DNA of 64,000 nt from Streptomyces syringium (GCF_017876625.1 NZ_JAGIOH010000001.1:1550001-1614000), one strand, 5' to 3'; counted from the first letter of the stretch, positions 36,093-44,700 are shown. Made by a program: numbers and translations. Notes: a model not told the origin generated them from the letters alone.

Positions 36093-37742
36093 GTGGCAGC
36101 AGGGGACCCGTTCGACTTCAGTCCGGGCGCGCAGATCCCCCTCACGGGGGCCGCCGGACAGACCGCGGCGACGCAGGCCCTGGCCTCCGCCGCCTACCGC
36201 GACGACTCCGTCGAGGAACTGCTCAAGGCCAACTCCGACTGGGCCACCTCCGAGGTCAAGAAACCCCGCATCGCCCTCTTCGAACCCAACCTGGGCGAAG
36301 CCTTCTCCCGCGCCGTGCAGCAGCGGATGCTCGGCGGCAAACCCCTCATCCAGTCCTTCGGCCTCGAACCCCGGCCCGTCGTCGAGCACTGCCTCGCCGC
36401 CAACCGCATCCGCAAACAGCGCGACGCCAGACTGACCCTCATCATGGCCGTCTGCGGGGTGCTCTTCCTCCCCGGCGTCCTGCTCTGGCTCGGCGTCTTC
36501 CAGCTCCGCCGCGTGCTCGCCGGAGCACAGAACAAGCGCGCCGGGGCCCTCAGCACCCTCCTGCTGACCGCCCTCGGCATCATCGCCGTCATCCTCCTGG
36601 TCAAACTGCCCGTCCACGGCTTCTGGGGCATCTACATCCGGGCCATGGTCATCGCCCCCGTCATCGGCGGACTGTGGGCCAAGCGCATCTGCGAGCGCAC
36701 CGCCAAGGACCTCCGCAGCGCCTGGACCGGCCTGCTCAGCGGCGGCGGCGTCGCCGCGAAGGTCCCCGAAGCCGTCCCCCAGAGCCCCGGCGAGACCGCC
36801 GCCGAGCGACTGCGCCAGAGCCTGGAGCGGCTCAGCGCCGACCAGCGGAGCAACATCGTCTTCTACGCCGGCCCCAAGGGCATACTCGGCATGGGCACCC
36901 GCTGGGGCAGCTGGCAGCTCGCCGAAGAGCTCATCCCCCTCGACCCGGACAAGGAAATCAACCCCTTCCGCAGCTGGGACGTCATCCGCGCCATCCACGA
37001 CCAGCTGCGCCTCCTCGAGCGCAGCCCCGTCCACACCGGCGGCTTCACCCCGCCCTTCGTCGAGCACTGGGTCGTCTCCCCCATCGGCGAGGGCGCGACC
37101 GCCGTCTCCCGGCCCGAAGGGACCGAAGGCGCCTTCCAGATACGCGGCGCGGAGCTCCAGAAGATCTGCAACGAGCAGCAGTTCGGCAGCGGCGACCGCC
37201 ACTACCTGGGCGTCCAGTTCGTCCTCTGGGACGGCCAGCTGGTCATCACCCTCCTCATCACCGTCACCGTCCTGCACAAGACGCTGCGCATCGAGGTCAC
37301 CGGCCACGCCCTCGGCCCCACCCACTCCCTGTTCAACGGCAAGCCCAAGAACCGCACCAAGACCTTCAAAAAGGGCCTCAAGTTCTGGGAGACCCGGACC
37401 GTGACCCTGCCCGTCGTCGCCCCCCGCGAGGTCGTACGGCTCGCCGCCCGCGCCCCCCTCACCTGGTACCCGCCCCTGCTGGAGTACTGGGGCGGCAAGC
37501 TCGTCCTCCCCGAGCCCTTCGGCCTCCGCCACGCCTGGGCCGACAAGCCCTGGCGGCACCGCTTCATGGCCGACGACGCACTGCGCGCCGCCACCCCCGT
37601 CCTGCGCGTGGTCCACGAGGCCGCCCTGCGCGTCCTGAAGGAGAACGGCGTGGACACCGAGCACTTCGGCAAGCGCGCGGGCTCGCTCAGCGTCGCGATC
37701 CAGGACGTGAAGCCCACTCAGGCCGACGTCTACAACGCCTGA
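36093..37742 (+). CDS. Large multi-helix membrane protein of unknown function
   Basis: I do not recognise this 549-residue protein. I take GTG at 36093 (VAAGDPFDFSPG), preceded by GGGGG; a TTG 12 bases upstream is in frame. A soluble head of about 110 residues includes KKPRIALFEPNLGEAF. Three clustered helices follow (about 114-139, 151-172, 177-196), then a soluble segment with RSNIVFYAGPKGILGMGTRW, another hydrophobic stretch (about 372-394, LVITLLITVTVLHKT), and a soluble tail. No catalytic motif is seen. It follows EF-G2 but is separated from it by a terminator. Coding is strongly C-ending at codon third positions. Confidence 0.75.
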   Translation: MAAGDPFDFSPGAQIPLTGAAGQTAATQALASAAYRDDSVEELLKANSDWATSEVKKPRIALFEPNLGEAFSRAVQQRMLGGKPLIQSFGLEPRPVVEHCLAANRIRKQRDARLTLIMAVCGVLFLPGVLLWLGVFQLRRVLAGAQNKRAGALSTLLLTALGIIAVILLVKLPVHGFWGIYIRAMVIAPVIGGLWAKRICERTAKDLRSAWTGLLSGGGVAAKVPEAVPQSPGETAAERLRQSLERLSADQRSNIVFYAGPKGILGMGTRWGSWQLAEELIPLDPDKEINPFRSWDVIRAIHDQLRLLERSPVHTGGFTPPFVEHWVVSPIGEGATAVSRPEGTEGAFQIRGAELQKICNEQQFGSGDRHYLGVQFVLWDGQLVITLLITVTVLHKTLRIEVTGHALGPTHSLFNGKPKNRTKTFKKGLKFWETRTVTLPVVAPREVVRLAARAPLTWYPPLLEYWGGKLVLPEPFGLRHAWADKPWRHRFMADDALRAATPVLRVVHEAALRVLKENGVDTEHFGKRAGSLSVAIQDVKPTQADVYNA

Positions 37743-37770
37743 TCCAGACACCGGCGGGTGACACAGGACA

Positions 37771-37801
37771 AGGCCCCGGGACCAAAACGGTCCCGGGGCC
37801 T
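37771..37801. terminator. Bidirectional terminator
   Basis: Arms AGGCCCCGGGACC (37771-37783) and GGTCCCGGGGCCT (37789-37801) pair perfectly around AAAAC. It separates the membrane protein gene from the convergent YVTN gene. Confidence 0.85.
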
Positions 37802-37839
37802 GACTGTGGGTCAGGGACTGTGCCCGACCCGGGAAGCCG

Positions 37840-39042
37840 TCAGCGGAAGATGCCCGTGTGGCCCAGCGAATAGCGGCCCGGCTGCGGATAGAAGGCGAGC
37901 CCGTGCGGCCCGTCACCCACCGGGATCCGGGCGATCTGGTGACCGTCCCGGGTGTCGATCACATACACCTCGGAGTCGTAGCGGCCGGACAGCCACAGCT
38001 CCTTGCCGTCCGCCGACACCCCGCCCATGTCCGGGCTGCCACCGTCCGGCAGCTCCCACTTCTTCACCAGCTTGCGGCTCGGCAGGTCCAGCACCGAGAC
38101 CGAGCCCTCACCCCGGTTGGAGATGTACATCGACTTCGAGTCCCGGCTCACATAGAGCCCGTGAGCGCCCTTGCCCGTCGGCATCAGCCAGGGCTTGGTG
38201 AACTTGTCGCCGTTCAGCACCCACACACCGTCGGCCATCATGTCGGCGATGTACCAGGTCTTGCCGTCCGACGAGATCTTCACGTCCTGCGGCATCGCCC
38301 CCTTGAACGGCAGCTTCTGCTGACCGATGACCTTCATCTTCGCCGTGTCGACCTTGAGCAGCTCCCCGGAGAACTCGCACGAGACGACGAAGTACCTCCC
38401 GTCCGGCGAGAAGTCCGCGTGATTGACCCCCGCACACGTCACCGGCTCCGTGCGCTTGCGCTCCATCGTGTGCGCGTCACGGAAGACCAGCTCCCGGTCC
38501 ATCGACGCCATCACCACCGCGTACTTGCCGTCCGGCGTGAAGTACAGGTTGTACGGGTCGTGGACCTCGACGGTCTCCCCCACCTTGCCGGTGGCCGGAT
38601 CGATGGGCGTAAGAGTGTGTCCGCGGTTGTTGTTGACCCACAGCGTCTTCAGGTCCCACGACGGCACCACGTGCTGCGGCTGCACGCCGACCGGGATCGT
38701 CTCGATGACCTTGTACGTCTTCGGGTCGATAACGCTGACCGTGTCGGACTCGGTATTGGGCACGTACACCCGCGACGGAAAGTTCTTCACCACGGGAGAC
38801 AGGGCGTTCGGCCGGTCGGCCGCGTACAGGTCGTTCGGGTCGAGCACCGGAGGCATGCCGGGCAGCCCGGGCGGCGCGGCCGCCTTCTGATGGTGCGCGC
38901 CCCGGTGCGAGCCGTCCGCCGCCTCGTTGGAGGCGGTGCCACCACAGCCGGCGGCCAGCAACGCACAGGCGGCCGCCAGCAGCGCGGCCCGGCGGGCCCC
39001 CCGCGGACGGGGGCGGGAACGGTGGTGCGAGAGGAGGATCAT
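37840..39042 (-). CDS. YVTN beta-propeller lipoprotein (YncE-like)
   Basis: A 400-residue secreted protein. The signal peptide has an Arg-rich n-region and ends in the lipobox LLAAGC, so it should be a lipoprotein on the outer membrane face. The rest is a seven-bladed propeller of YVTN type, with blades such as SRVYVPNTESDTVSVID, KTLWVNNNRGHTLTPID and YISNRGEGSVSVLD. The ATG overlaps the deacetylase-like gene's stop by four bases (ATGA). The ligand is unknown; propellers of this kind are surface proteins or dehydrogenase subunits. Confidence 0.86.
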   Translation of the reverse strand: MILLSHHRSRPRPRGARRAALLAAACALLAAGCGGTASNEAADGSHRGAHHQKAAAPPGLPGMPPVLDPNDLYAADRPNALSPVVKNFPSRVYVPNTESDTVSVIDPKTYKVIETIPVGVQPQHVVPSWDLKTLWVNNNRGHTLTPIDPATGKVGETVEVHDPYNLYFTPDGKYAVVMASMDRELVFRDAHTMERKRTEPVTCAGVNHADFSPDGRYFVVSCEFSGELLKVDTAKMKVIGQQKLPFKGAMPQDVKISSDGKTWYIADMMADGVWVLNGDKFTKPWLMPTGKGAHGLYVSRDSKSMYISNRGEGSVSVLDLPSRKLVKKWELPDGGSPDMGGVSADGKELWLSGRYDSEVYVIDTRDGHQIARIPVGDGPHGLAFYPQPGRYSLGHTGIFR

Positions 39043-39854
39043 CGGGTCAGCAGCTCCGTAGTCGTCACCGCGCGCAGACCGCGGCGGTGCAAGCCGTCGA
39101 GGATCGCGGGCAGCGCGGCGACCGTGCCGGCGTGCCCGAAGTGCAGACTCACGACCGACCCTGGCCGCACCGCGTCCAACACGGTACGCCGGACCGCCTC
39201 CGCGCCCGGGTCGGTGAAGTCCAGGGAGTCCACGTCGTACGACAGGACGTGCGGGTATCCGGCCTCGCGTGCGAGCCGGGCCACCTGATCGGTGGCGTAC
39301 CGCGTGCGCGACGGCCGGAACCAGCGGCCGACCCCGCCCGTGAGCGACCGCAACCGCTCGGCGCACTCACGGATCTCGGCGGCGGCCTCCGTGGCGCTCA
39401 TCGTGGAGATGTCCAGATGGCGCATGGTGTGATTGCCCAGCTCGTGCCCGCCGTCGAGCACCCGGCGCGCCATCCCCGGCTCCGCGTCCAGCCAGTCACC
39501 GACGGCCAGCACGGTCAGCCGCGCCCCGGCCCGTTCGGCCGCCGCCAGCATGTCCGTGGCCGTCTTCGGATCACCCTGGCCGTGGAAGGTGAGCGCCACC
39601 GCGTTCCCGGTGCGCGGGCCGTGCTCGATCTGGGCGGGCAGCCCGGCGGGCAGCGGGGGCAGCACCGGCGGCCGGGGCGCGTCGGGCTTCTTGGCCGCCT
39701 CGGCCGGCGTCGACGCCGCCGGGCCCCTGGCCGCCGCGCCACCGTCGGCGGTCCCGTCGCGCCCCGCGCAGCCCGCGGCGGCCGCCCCCGCGGCCCCGGC
39801 GAGGGCGCCGCTCGCGGCCGCGCGCAGCACTGTGCGGCGGTGAAGGAAGGTCAC
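39039..39854 (-). CDS. NodB-like polysaccharide deacetylase family lipoprotein
   Basis: A 271-residue protein with a signal peptide carrying an RR pair and the lipobox AAAGC, an Ala/Pro/Lys-rich linker, and a NodB-fold domain. Motif 1 reads TFHGQGD where active deacetylases have TFDDGP/H, so the catalytic-base Asp is missing. Motif 2 (GNHTMRH) keeps both metal His, and RPSRTRY stands for motif 3. It may be a binding protein or an altered enzyme. The GTG start at 39854 lacks a clear ribosome-binding site. It is cotranscribed with the YVTN lipoprotein, suggesting a joint role at the cell surface. Confidence 0.82.
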   Translation of the reverse strand: MTFLHRRTVLRAAASGALAGAAGAAAAGCAGRDGTADGGAAARGPAASTPAEAAKKPDAPRPPVLPPLPAGLPAQIEHGPRTGNAVALTFHGQGDPKTATDMLAAAERAGARLTVLAVGDWLDAEPGMARRVLDGGHELGNHTMRHLDISTMSATEAAAEIRECAERLRSLTGGVGRWFRPSRTRYATDQVARLAREAGYPHVLSYDVDSLDFTDPGAEAVRRTVLDAVRPGSVVSLHFGHAGTVAALPAILDGLHRRGLRAVTTTELLTR

Positions 39855-39868
39855 CGCACCATTAGAGC

Positions 39869-39882
39869 TTCTTTGTAAAGAA
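39869..39882. promoter_or_regulatory. AT-rich palindrome upstream of the NodB-like/YVTN operon
   Basis: TTCTTTGTAAAGAA is a 14-base inverted repeat with a 2-base centre. It stands out in this GC-rich DNA and lies 15 bases upstream of the GTG start. TCTAAT on the minus strand between it and the start could be a -10 hexamer giving a near-leaderless transcript. It could be an operator. Confidence 0.5.
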
Positions 39883-39902
39883 TTGGGGCGATTTGCCCGT
39901 TT

Positions 39903-39926
39903 TAGGCGAGGCGTGTCCTCGCCTTA
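39903..39926 (-). terminator. Probable HIT gene terminator
   Basis: AGGCGAGG and CCTCGCCT pair around a 5-base loop (core arms 39904-39911 and 39917-39924), 17 bases past the HIT stop on the minus strand, and an AAAAC stretch follows in that direction. Confidence 0.6.
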
Positions 39927-39942
39927 CGGCGGTATGACGAGG

Positions 39943-40491
39943 TCAGACGGTCGGCCAGACGTCCGCGAGCATCTTCCGCGTGTCGGCGAGCAGTTGGGGC
40001 AGCACCTTGGTGTGGCCGATGACGGGCAGGAAATTGGTGTCCCCGCCCCAGCGCGGCACGATGTGCTGGTGCAGGTGGGCGGCGATACCGGCGCCGGCCA
40101 CGCTGCCCTGGTTCATGCCGATGTTGAACCCGTGCGCCCCGGAGGCGGCCCGCAGGGCGGCCATGGCCCGCTTGGTGAATTCCGCGAGCTCCAGGGTCTC
40201 GGCGTCGTCGAGCTCCGTGTAATCGGCGATGTGCCGGAAGGGGACGACCATGAGGTGCCCGCCGTTGTACGGGTAGAGGTTGAGCACCGCGTACACGCGC
40301 TCACCTCGGGCGATGATCAGCCCGTCCTCGTCGCTCTTCTCGGGAATCGAGCAGAACGGACAGCCGTCGTCGGCACCGGGGCCGGTCGGCTTGTTCTCAC
40401 CCTGGATGTACGCCATCCGGTGGGGCGTCCACAGGCGCTGGAACGCGTCCGGCGTCCCGACTCCGATCTGCTGTTCCGGCTCAGTCGTCAT
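39943..40491 (-). CDS. HIT family nucleotide hydrolase/phosphorylase
   Basis: A 182-residue HIT protein with the catalytic triad motif HLHQHIVP and the N-terminal zinc/Cys segment CPFC. The mycobacterial homologue next to thrS (Rv2613c) has been reported as a diadenosine tetraphosphate phosphorylase, so Ap4A breakdown is a reasonable guess. I use ATG at 40491 (MTTEPEQQIGVG). An ATG 12 bases upstream is also in frame, and neither has ideal ribosome-binding spacing. It follows thrS but is cut off from it by a strong hairpin. Confidence 0.9.
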   Translation of the reverse strand: MTTEPEQQIGVGTPDAFQRLWTPHRMAYIQGENKPTGPGADDGCPFCSIPEKSDEDGLIIARGERVYAVLNLYPYNGGHLMVVPFRHIADYTELDDAETLELAEFTKRAMAALRAASGAHGFNIGMNQGSVAGAGIAAHLHQHIVPRWGGDTNFLPVIGHTKVLPQLLADTRKMLADVWPTV

Positions 40492-40527
40492 GTTGAGCAG
40501 CATATTCCCCGGGCGGGTGAAGATGCG

Positions 40528-40559
40528 CCGAGGGGCGGCCCTGATGGGCCGCCCCTCGG
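40528..40559 (-). terminator. Strong hairpin between thrS and HIT
   Basis: Arms CCGAGGGGCGGCCC (40528-40541) and GGGCCGCCCCTCGG (40546-40559) pair perfectly with a 4-base loop (TGAT). It lies downstream of thrS and upstream of HIT on the minus strand, so it is a likely thrS terminator. Confidence 0.8.
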
Positions 40560-40643
40560 AATCCCCGCGGGTGCGGGGAGCACGTTGTCATCTGCCAAGT
40601 CCGGCCGATCGCATCCGGATCACCCCGCTCGCACGGGGAGCAA
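40557..40643 (-). CRISPR. Candidate two-repeat relic of a type I-E CRISPR array
   Basis: Two repeat-like units frame exactly 32 bases. Read on the minus strand the first (40643-40616) is TTGCTCCCCGTGCGAGCG then GGGTGATCCG, and the second (40583-40557) is GTGCTCCCCGCACCCGCG then GGGATTCCG, two bases shorter near its end. Both resemble the 28-29-base type I-E repeat (GTGCTCCCCGC, short loop, GCGGGGAT, CCG), and 32 bases is the standard I-E spacer length. The last three bases of the shorter repeat are shared with the neighbouring hairpin. The array begins two bases past the thrS stop. No cas genes are in the window. Confidence 0.55.
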
Positions 40644-40644
40644 G

Positions 40645-42621
40645 TCACACCTGGACGCGGCGCTCCACCACGTCAACGAGCTTCGCGATGGCCTGGTCAC
40701 GGGCAATCCCGTTCTCCTGCGACCCGTCCCGGTAGCGGAAGGACACCGTGCCCGCGGCCATGTCCTCGTCACCGACGATGATCATGAACGGGACCTTGGC
40801 CTTCTGGTGGTTCCTGATCTTTTTCTGCATCCGGTCCGACGAAGCGTCGACCTCGACCCGCAGGCCCTTCTTCTTCGCCTCGGCGGCGAAGTCCTGCAGG
40901 TACTCGACGTGCCCGTCACCGATCGGGATGCCGACCGCCTGGACCGGGGCCAGCCACGCCGGGAACGCGCCCGCGTAGTGCTCCAGCAGAACGGCGAAGA
41001 ACCTTTCGATGCTGCCGAACAGCGCACGGTGGATCATGACCGGGCGCTGCTTGGTGCCGTCGGCACCGGTGTACTCCAGGTCGAAACGCTCGGGCAGGTT
41101 GAAGTCGAGCTGGATGGTCGACATCTGCCACGTGCGGCCGATGGCGTCCCGCGCCTGCACCGAGATCTTCGGGCCGTAGAACGCCGCGCCGCCCGGGTCG
41201 GCGACCAGCTCGAGGCCCTGCTTCTCCGCGACCTTGCGCAGGGTCTCGGTGGCTTCTTCCCACGCCTCGTCGGATCCGACGAACTTCTCCGGGTCCTTGG
41301 TGGACAGCTCCAGGTAGAAGTCGTTCAGACCGTAGTCCCGGAGCAGGTCGAGCACGAAGGTCAGCGTCGTGTCGAGCTCCTCCGCCATCTGCTCGCGGGT
41401 GCAGTAGATGTGCGCGTCGTCCTGCGTGAAGCCACGGGCACGGGTCAGGCCGTGCACGACACCCGACTTCTCGTACCGGTACACGGTCCCGAATTCAAAC
41501 AGCCTCAACGGCAGCTCACGGTACGAACGCCCGCGCGCGTCGAAGATCAGGTTGTGCATCGGGCAGTTCATGGGCTTGAGGTAGTAGTCCGTGCCCGCGT
41601 CGAGCTGCATGGGGGGGTACATGCCGTCGGCGTACCAGTCCAGGTGGCCCGACTTCTCGAAGAGGGCGCCCTTGGTGGCGTGCGGGGTGTAGACGAACTC
41701 GTACCCCTCCTCCTCGTGACGCCGGCGCGAGTAGTCCTCCATGACCCGGCGGATGATGCCGCCACGGGGGTGGAAGACCGCGAGACCCGAGCCGATCTCG
41801 TCCGGGATGGAGAAGAGATCAAGCTCCGAACCGAGCTTGCGATGGTCACGCTTCTCCGCCTCGGCGAGGAACTCCAGGTGCGCCTTCAGCTCGTCCTTCG
41901 TCGGCCACGCGGTGCCGTAGATGCGCTGCAGCATGGGGTTTTTCTCGCTGCCGCGCCAGTACGCCGCCGCGTTGCGCATGAGCTTGAACGCCGGGATGAA
42001 CCGGGTGGTCGGCAGGTGCGGGCCGCGGCAGAGGTCGCTCCAGCACGTCTCGCCGGTCTTCGGGTCCAGGTTGTCGTAGATGGTGAGCTCGCCGGCGCCC
42101 ACCTCGACGTCCGCGCCGTCCTCGTGCGAGGCGGAGCCCTTGAGGCCGATCAGCTCCAGCTTGTAGGGCTCGTCGGCGAGCTCCTCGCGGGCGGCCTCGT
42201 CGGTCACCACGCGGCGGGAGAACTTCTGGCCCCGCTTCTGGATTTCCTGCATTTTCTTCTCGATGGCCTTGAGGTCATCGGGGTGGAAGGGCTTCTCGAC
42301 GTCGAAGTCGTAGTAGAAGCCGTCCTTGACCGGCGGGCCGATGCCCAGCTTGGCCTCGGGGAAGAGCTCCTGCACGGCCTGGGCCATGACGTGGGCCGTC
42401 GAGTGGCGCAGGATGTTGAGGCCGTCCTCGGAGGAGATCTCGACGGGCTCGACCTCGTCGCCGTCGGCGACCGCGTACGCGAGGTCCTTCAGCTCGCCCG
42501 CGACACGGGCGGCGACGATGGTGCGCTCTCCGGCGAACAGGTCGGCGGCCGTAGTGCCCGTCGTCACCACACGCTCGTCCCGCTCGGAATCGCGCTGGAT
42601 GATCACACGGACGTCTGACAC
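40645..42621 (-). CDS. thrS: Threonyl-tRNA synthetase
   Basis: Charges tRNA-Thr. 658 residues from the GTG at 42621 ([12 protein letters not shown]), preceded by AGGAGAG; the longer frame has no family match. An N-terminal TGS domain, an editing domain with HSTAHV, and a class II core with [28 protein letters not shown] and RGFTQDDAH, then the anticodon-binding domain with [11 protein letters not shown]. No T-box leader could be recognised in the 142 bases upstream. It is isolated from the HIT gene by a hairpin and the CRISPR-like repeats. Confidence 0.97.
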   Translation of the reverse strand: MSDVRVIIQRDSERDERVVTTGTTAADLFAGERTIVAARVAGELKDLAYAVADGDEVEPVEISSEDGLNILRHSTAHVMAQAVQELFPEAKLGIGPPVKDGFYYDFDVEKPFHPDDLKAIEKKMQEIQKRGQKFSRRVVTDEAAREELADEPYKLELIGLKGSASHEDGADVEVGAGELTIYDNLDPKTGETCWSDLCRGPHLPTTRFIPAFKLMRNAAAYWRGSEKNPMLQRIYGTAWPTKDELKAHLEFLAEAEKRDHRKLGSELDLFSIPDEIGSGLAVFHPRGGIIRRVMEDYSRRRHEEEGYEFVYTPHATKGALFEKSGHLDWYADGMYPPMQLDAGTDYYLKPMNCPMHNLIFDARGRSYRELPLRLFEFGTVYRYEKSGVVHGLTRARGFTQDDAHIYCTREQMAEELDTTLTFVLDLLRDYGLNDFYLELSTKDPEKFVGSDEAWEEATETLRKVAEKQGLELVADPGGAAFYGPKISVQARDAIGRTWQMSTIQLDFNLPERFDLEYTGADGTKQRPVMIHRALFGSIERFFAVLLEHYAGAFPAWLAPVQAVGIPIGDGHVEYLQDFAAEAKKKGLRVEVDASSDRMQKKIRNHQKAKVPFMIIVGDEDMAAGTVSFRYRDGSQENGIARDQAIAKLVDVVERRVQV

Positions 42622-42763
42622 CGGTCTCTCCTGACTCACGGGGCGCGACAGCGAACGCTGCGCGCCTGAATCGTACCGAGCCGGGCACCCTGGTCGCGAA
42701 ACGGTTTGCGCTGCGCGCACGCGTAGCCGGTCGAACCCCGGTCGGAAGACCGCCGCACAGACG

Positions 42764-43954
42764 TCAGTCGTCGCGCGCCTCCTCGAAGAAGGCGACGTGG
42801 AGGGACTTCAGCAGCCGGTCCCGCTCCGCCTCGTCGACCTGTACGGGCGCGACGTCGCTCGCCCCGGTCAGCCGGCGGAAGCCGCCCCGGCTCTCCAGGT
42901 CCCCGCTGACCCGCAGCGGGAGCCCCGCGAGGTGGGCGTGGCCGGCGATCCGGTAGTCGTCCTCGTCGAGTGCCACCCGCACCTGCGCCACGTCCGCGCC
43001 GGCAAGCACCCGTAGGCGCACCACTCCGGTCCCGCCCGGTGTCTCACGCCGCAGCCGCACCACGGTGCCGGTGAGCCGTACGGGCACGGAGGGCTCGTCG
43101 CGTACGTACCGGGCTCCGGCGGCCCGGAGGGCGGGGAGGTCGCCCGGGGAGAACTCCACCGGCTCGGGCCGGGCGGCGAACCCCTGGGGCGGGGGGACGG
43201 CCGGGGCCCAGTCGAGGGTGACGCGGATGCCTTGCGAGCCGCGGACCAGCGTGGTGATCGCCTCGGTGAGCTCGTGGCACACGCCCGCTTCCAGCGCCGC
43301 GTCGAAGGCCTCGGTCCTGCCGGTCGCCCGCTGGTAGTCGGTGGCGTCCCGGGCGGCCTGGAGGGCCCGTAGCAGGGCGGTGGCGACCCGGCGGCCGCCG
43401 ATGGCGTCCGGGCCGGCGGGGCCCGGCGTGCCGACCGGCAGGAAGACCGTCAGTTCGCGGCCGCCGGGGGCGGGGCCCACCAGCAGGGGGTCGAGGGCGG
43501 TCTCGGCCTGCCTGCGGCGGCGCGCGCCGTGGTGGCCGGCGTGGCCGTGGGCGGCGAGCGCTCCGGCGAGCAGCATGGCGCGGGCCCCGGCGCGGAGCCG
43601 TTCCTGTGCGGTCCAGGCGGCGGCGGGGGCGGCGGGTTCGGCGATCTCGCGGTGCCAGCGGATCTCGTCGCTGGGGGTGCGCAGGGAGACGAGGACGTCG
43701 CGGGCGGAGGGGACGGGGCTGCGTTCGAGTGCGGTGAGGGCTTCGGCGAGCAGGTCGGCGCTGTCGGGGAAGGCCGGGTCCTCGGGGACGAGGAGGCTGG
43801 TGCCGGTGCCGTCGGGCGGGGTCCAGCGGCCGTAGCGGCCCACTTCTCCTCCGCGGCGGCGCCAGCCGTGGCGGGTGAGCAGGGCGCTGAGAACGGCGGG
43901 GTCGACTCGCTCCCGGGCGGGGTGTCGTCGGGGGGCGTCGGCCGGTCGGTCCAT
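42764..43954 (-). CDS. Hypothetical protein coupled to a DUF4365 protein
   Basis: I do not recognise a named family in this 396-residue protein. It starts [17 protein letters not shown], with a TGATG overlap on the DUF4365 stop, so the two are translated together. The N-terminal third includes [16 protein letters not shown] and a charged region; the C-terminal third ([19 protein letters not shown], then [18 protein letters not shown]) looks like beta-rich, OB-like strands. No nuclease or ATPase motif is seen. As partner of a nuclease-like protein it could be a regulator or substrate-binding subunit; this is inference. Confidence 0.75.
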   Translation of the reverse strand: MDRPADAPRRHPARERVDPAVLSALLTRHGWRRRGGEVGRYGRWTPPDGTGTSLLVPEDPAFPDSADLLAEALTALERSPVPSARDVLVSLRTPSDEIRWHREIAEPAAPAAAWTAQERLRAGARAMLLAGALAAHGHAGHHGARRRRQAETALDPLLVGPAPGGRELTVFLPVGTPGPAGPDAIGGRRVATALLRALQAARDATDYQRATGRTEAFDAALEAGVCHELTEAITTLVRGSQGIRVTLDWAPAVPPPQGFAARPEPVEFSPGDLPALRAAGARYVRDEPSVPVRLTGTVVRLRRETPGGTGVVRLRVLAGADVAQVRVALDEDDYRIAGHAHLAGLPLRVSGDLESRGGFRRLTGASDVAPVQVDEAERDRLLKSLHVAFFEEARDD

Positions 43955-44532
43955 CAGGGTCTCCCTCCCTCCCCGACCCGCGTCATGATCTCGCAGAGGG
44001 CTCGGTCGTCGAAGACGCGCGTGGTCGGGATCCGCACTGTGGTTCTGCGCCTGCCCGTCACGGGGTGGCCGGCCAGGTTGGTCCAGTAGCAGCAGTGGCG
44101 TAGTTCGAGGCGGTCGTGGCCGGCTCGCAGCCAGTCGTCCCGGGCCCGGGGCACGATCATCACGACGAGGATCTTGTGCACCGAGACGGGGGTGCGGGCG
44201 AGCTTGGCCAGGTGGTCGTTGTCGAGGGTGAAGGAGAAGGTCGGCCCGGGCGGGCGGGGGGCGAGCTGGTAGGTGCACTTGAGCTGCACCTTGATGGTGA
44301 CCTCGTCGTCGACGGCGTGGCGGGGGGTGCTGTGGCTGACGTGCCAGTCGATGCCGTAGTCGGGAAAGGGCTGGGCGAGTGAGCAGCCGGCGGCTGCCGC
44401 GACGGCGTGCAGATAGCCGACCTGGAGGGTCTCCATGCAGGCGGTGGTGGCGAGCGTCCCGCGCGGCGGGGGGATCCGGTCGGGCAGCAGGCCGCTCGCC
44501 GGCAGGGCCGGGTCGGGCTGCGCGAGGGTCAT
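43954..44532 (-). CDS. DUF4365 domain protein, PD-(D/E)xK nuclease-like
   Basis: A 192-residue protein matching the DUF4365 pattern. After GYLHAVAAAAGCSLAQPFPD comes DYGIDWHVSH, then VTIKVQLKCT. The D...Q-x-K arrangement is that of PD-(D/E)xK nucleases of the Mrr/Holliday-resolvase type where Gln replaces the second acid. The start ATG at 44532 has AAGG upstream. It is divergent from the DEDDh exonuclease gene and coupled to the downstream hypothetical gene. DUF4365 proteins occur in many genomes, some near defence genes, but none of these neighbours is a known defence gene. Confidence 0.75.
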   Translation of the reverse strand: MTLAQPDPALPASGLLPDRIPPPRGTLATTACMETLQVGYLHAVAAAAGCSLAQPFPDYGIDWHVSHSTPRHAVDDEVTIKVQLKCTYQLAPRPPGPTFSFTLDNDHLAKLARTPVSVHKILVVMIVPRARDDWLRAGHDRLELRHCCYWTNLAGHPVTGRRRTTVRIPTTRVFDDRALCEIMTRVGEGGRP

Positions 44533-44700
44533 GTCCGAAATACCTTCCGGGCTGCACCGGTCCAACGGTTCCGTACATCTGTGTTGTCACCGTATGAACT
44601 CCCCCGCAAACAGGGACGGTTCGCATCCGGGGGTGGCCGGGTATCACCTGGCAAGGAGGAGAACACGCCAATTGCCGGTCGAGCGCGAGGAGTTGGGGAC

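Noticed and set aside
42622..42763. Possible T-box leader upstream of thrS
   Set aside because: No AGGGTGGNACCGCG-like T-box sequence, and the region is only 142 bases.
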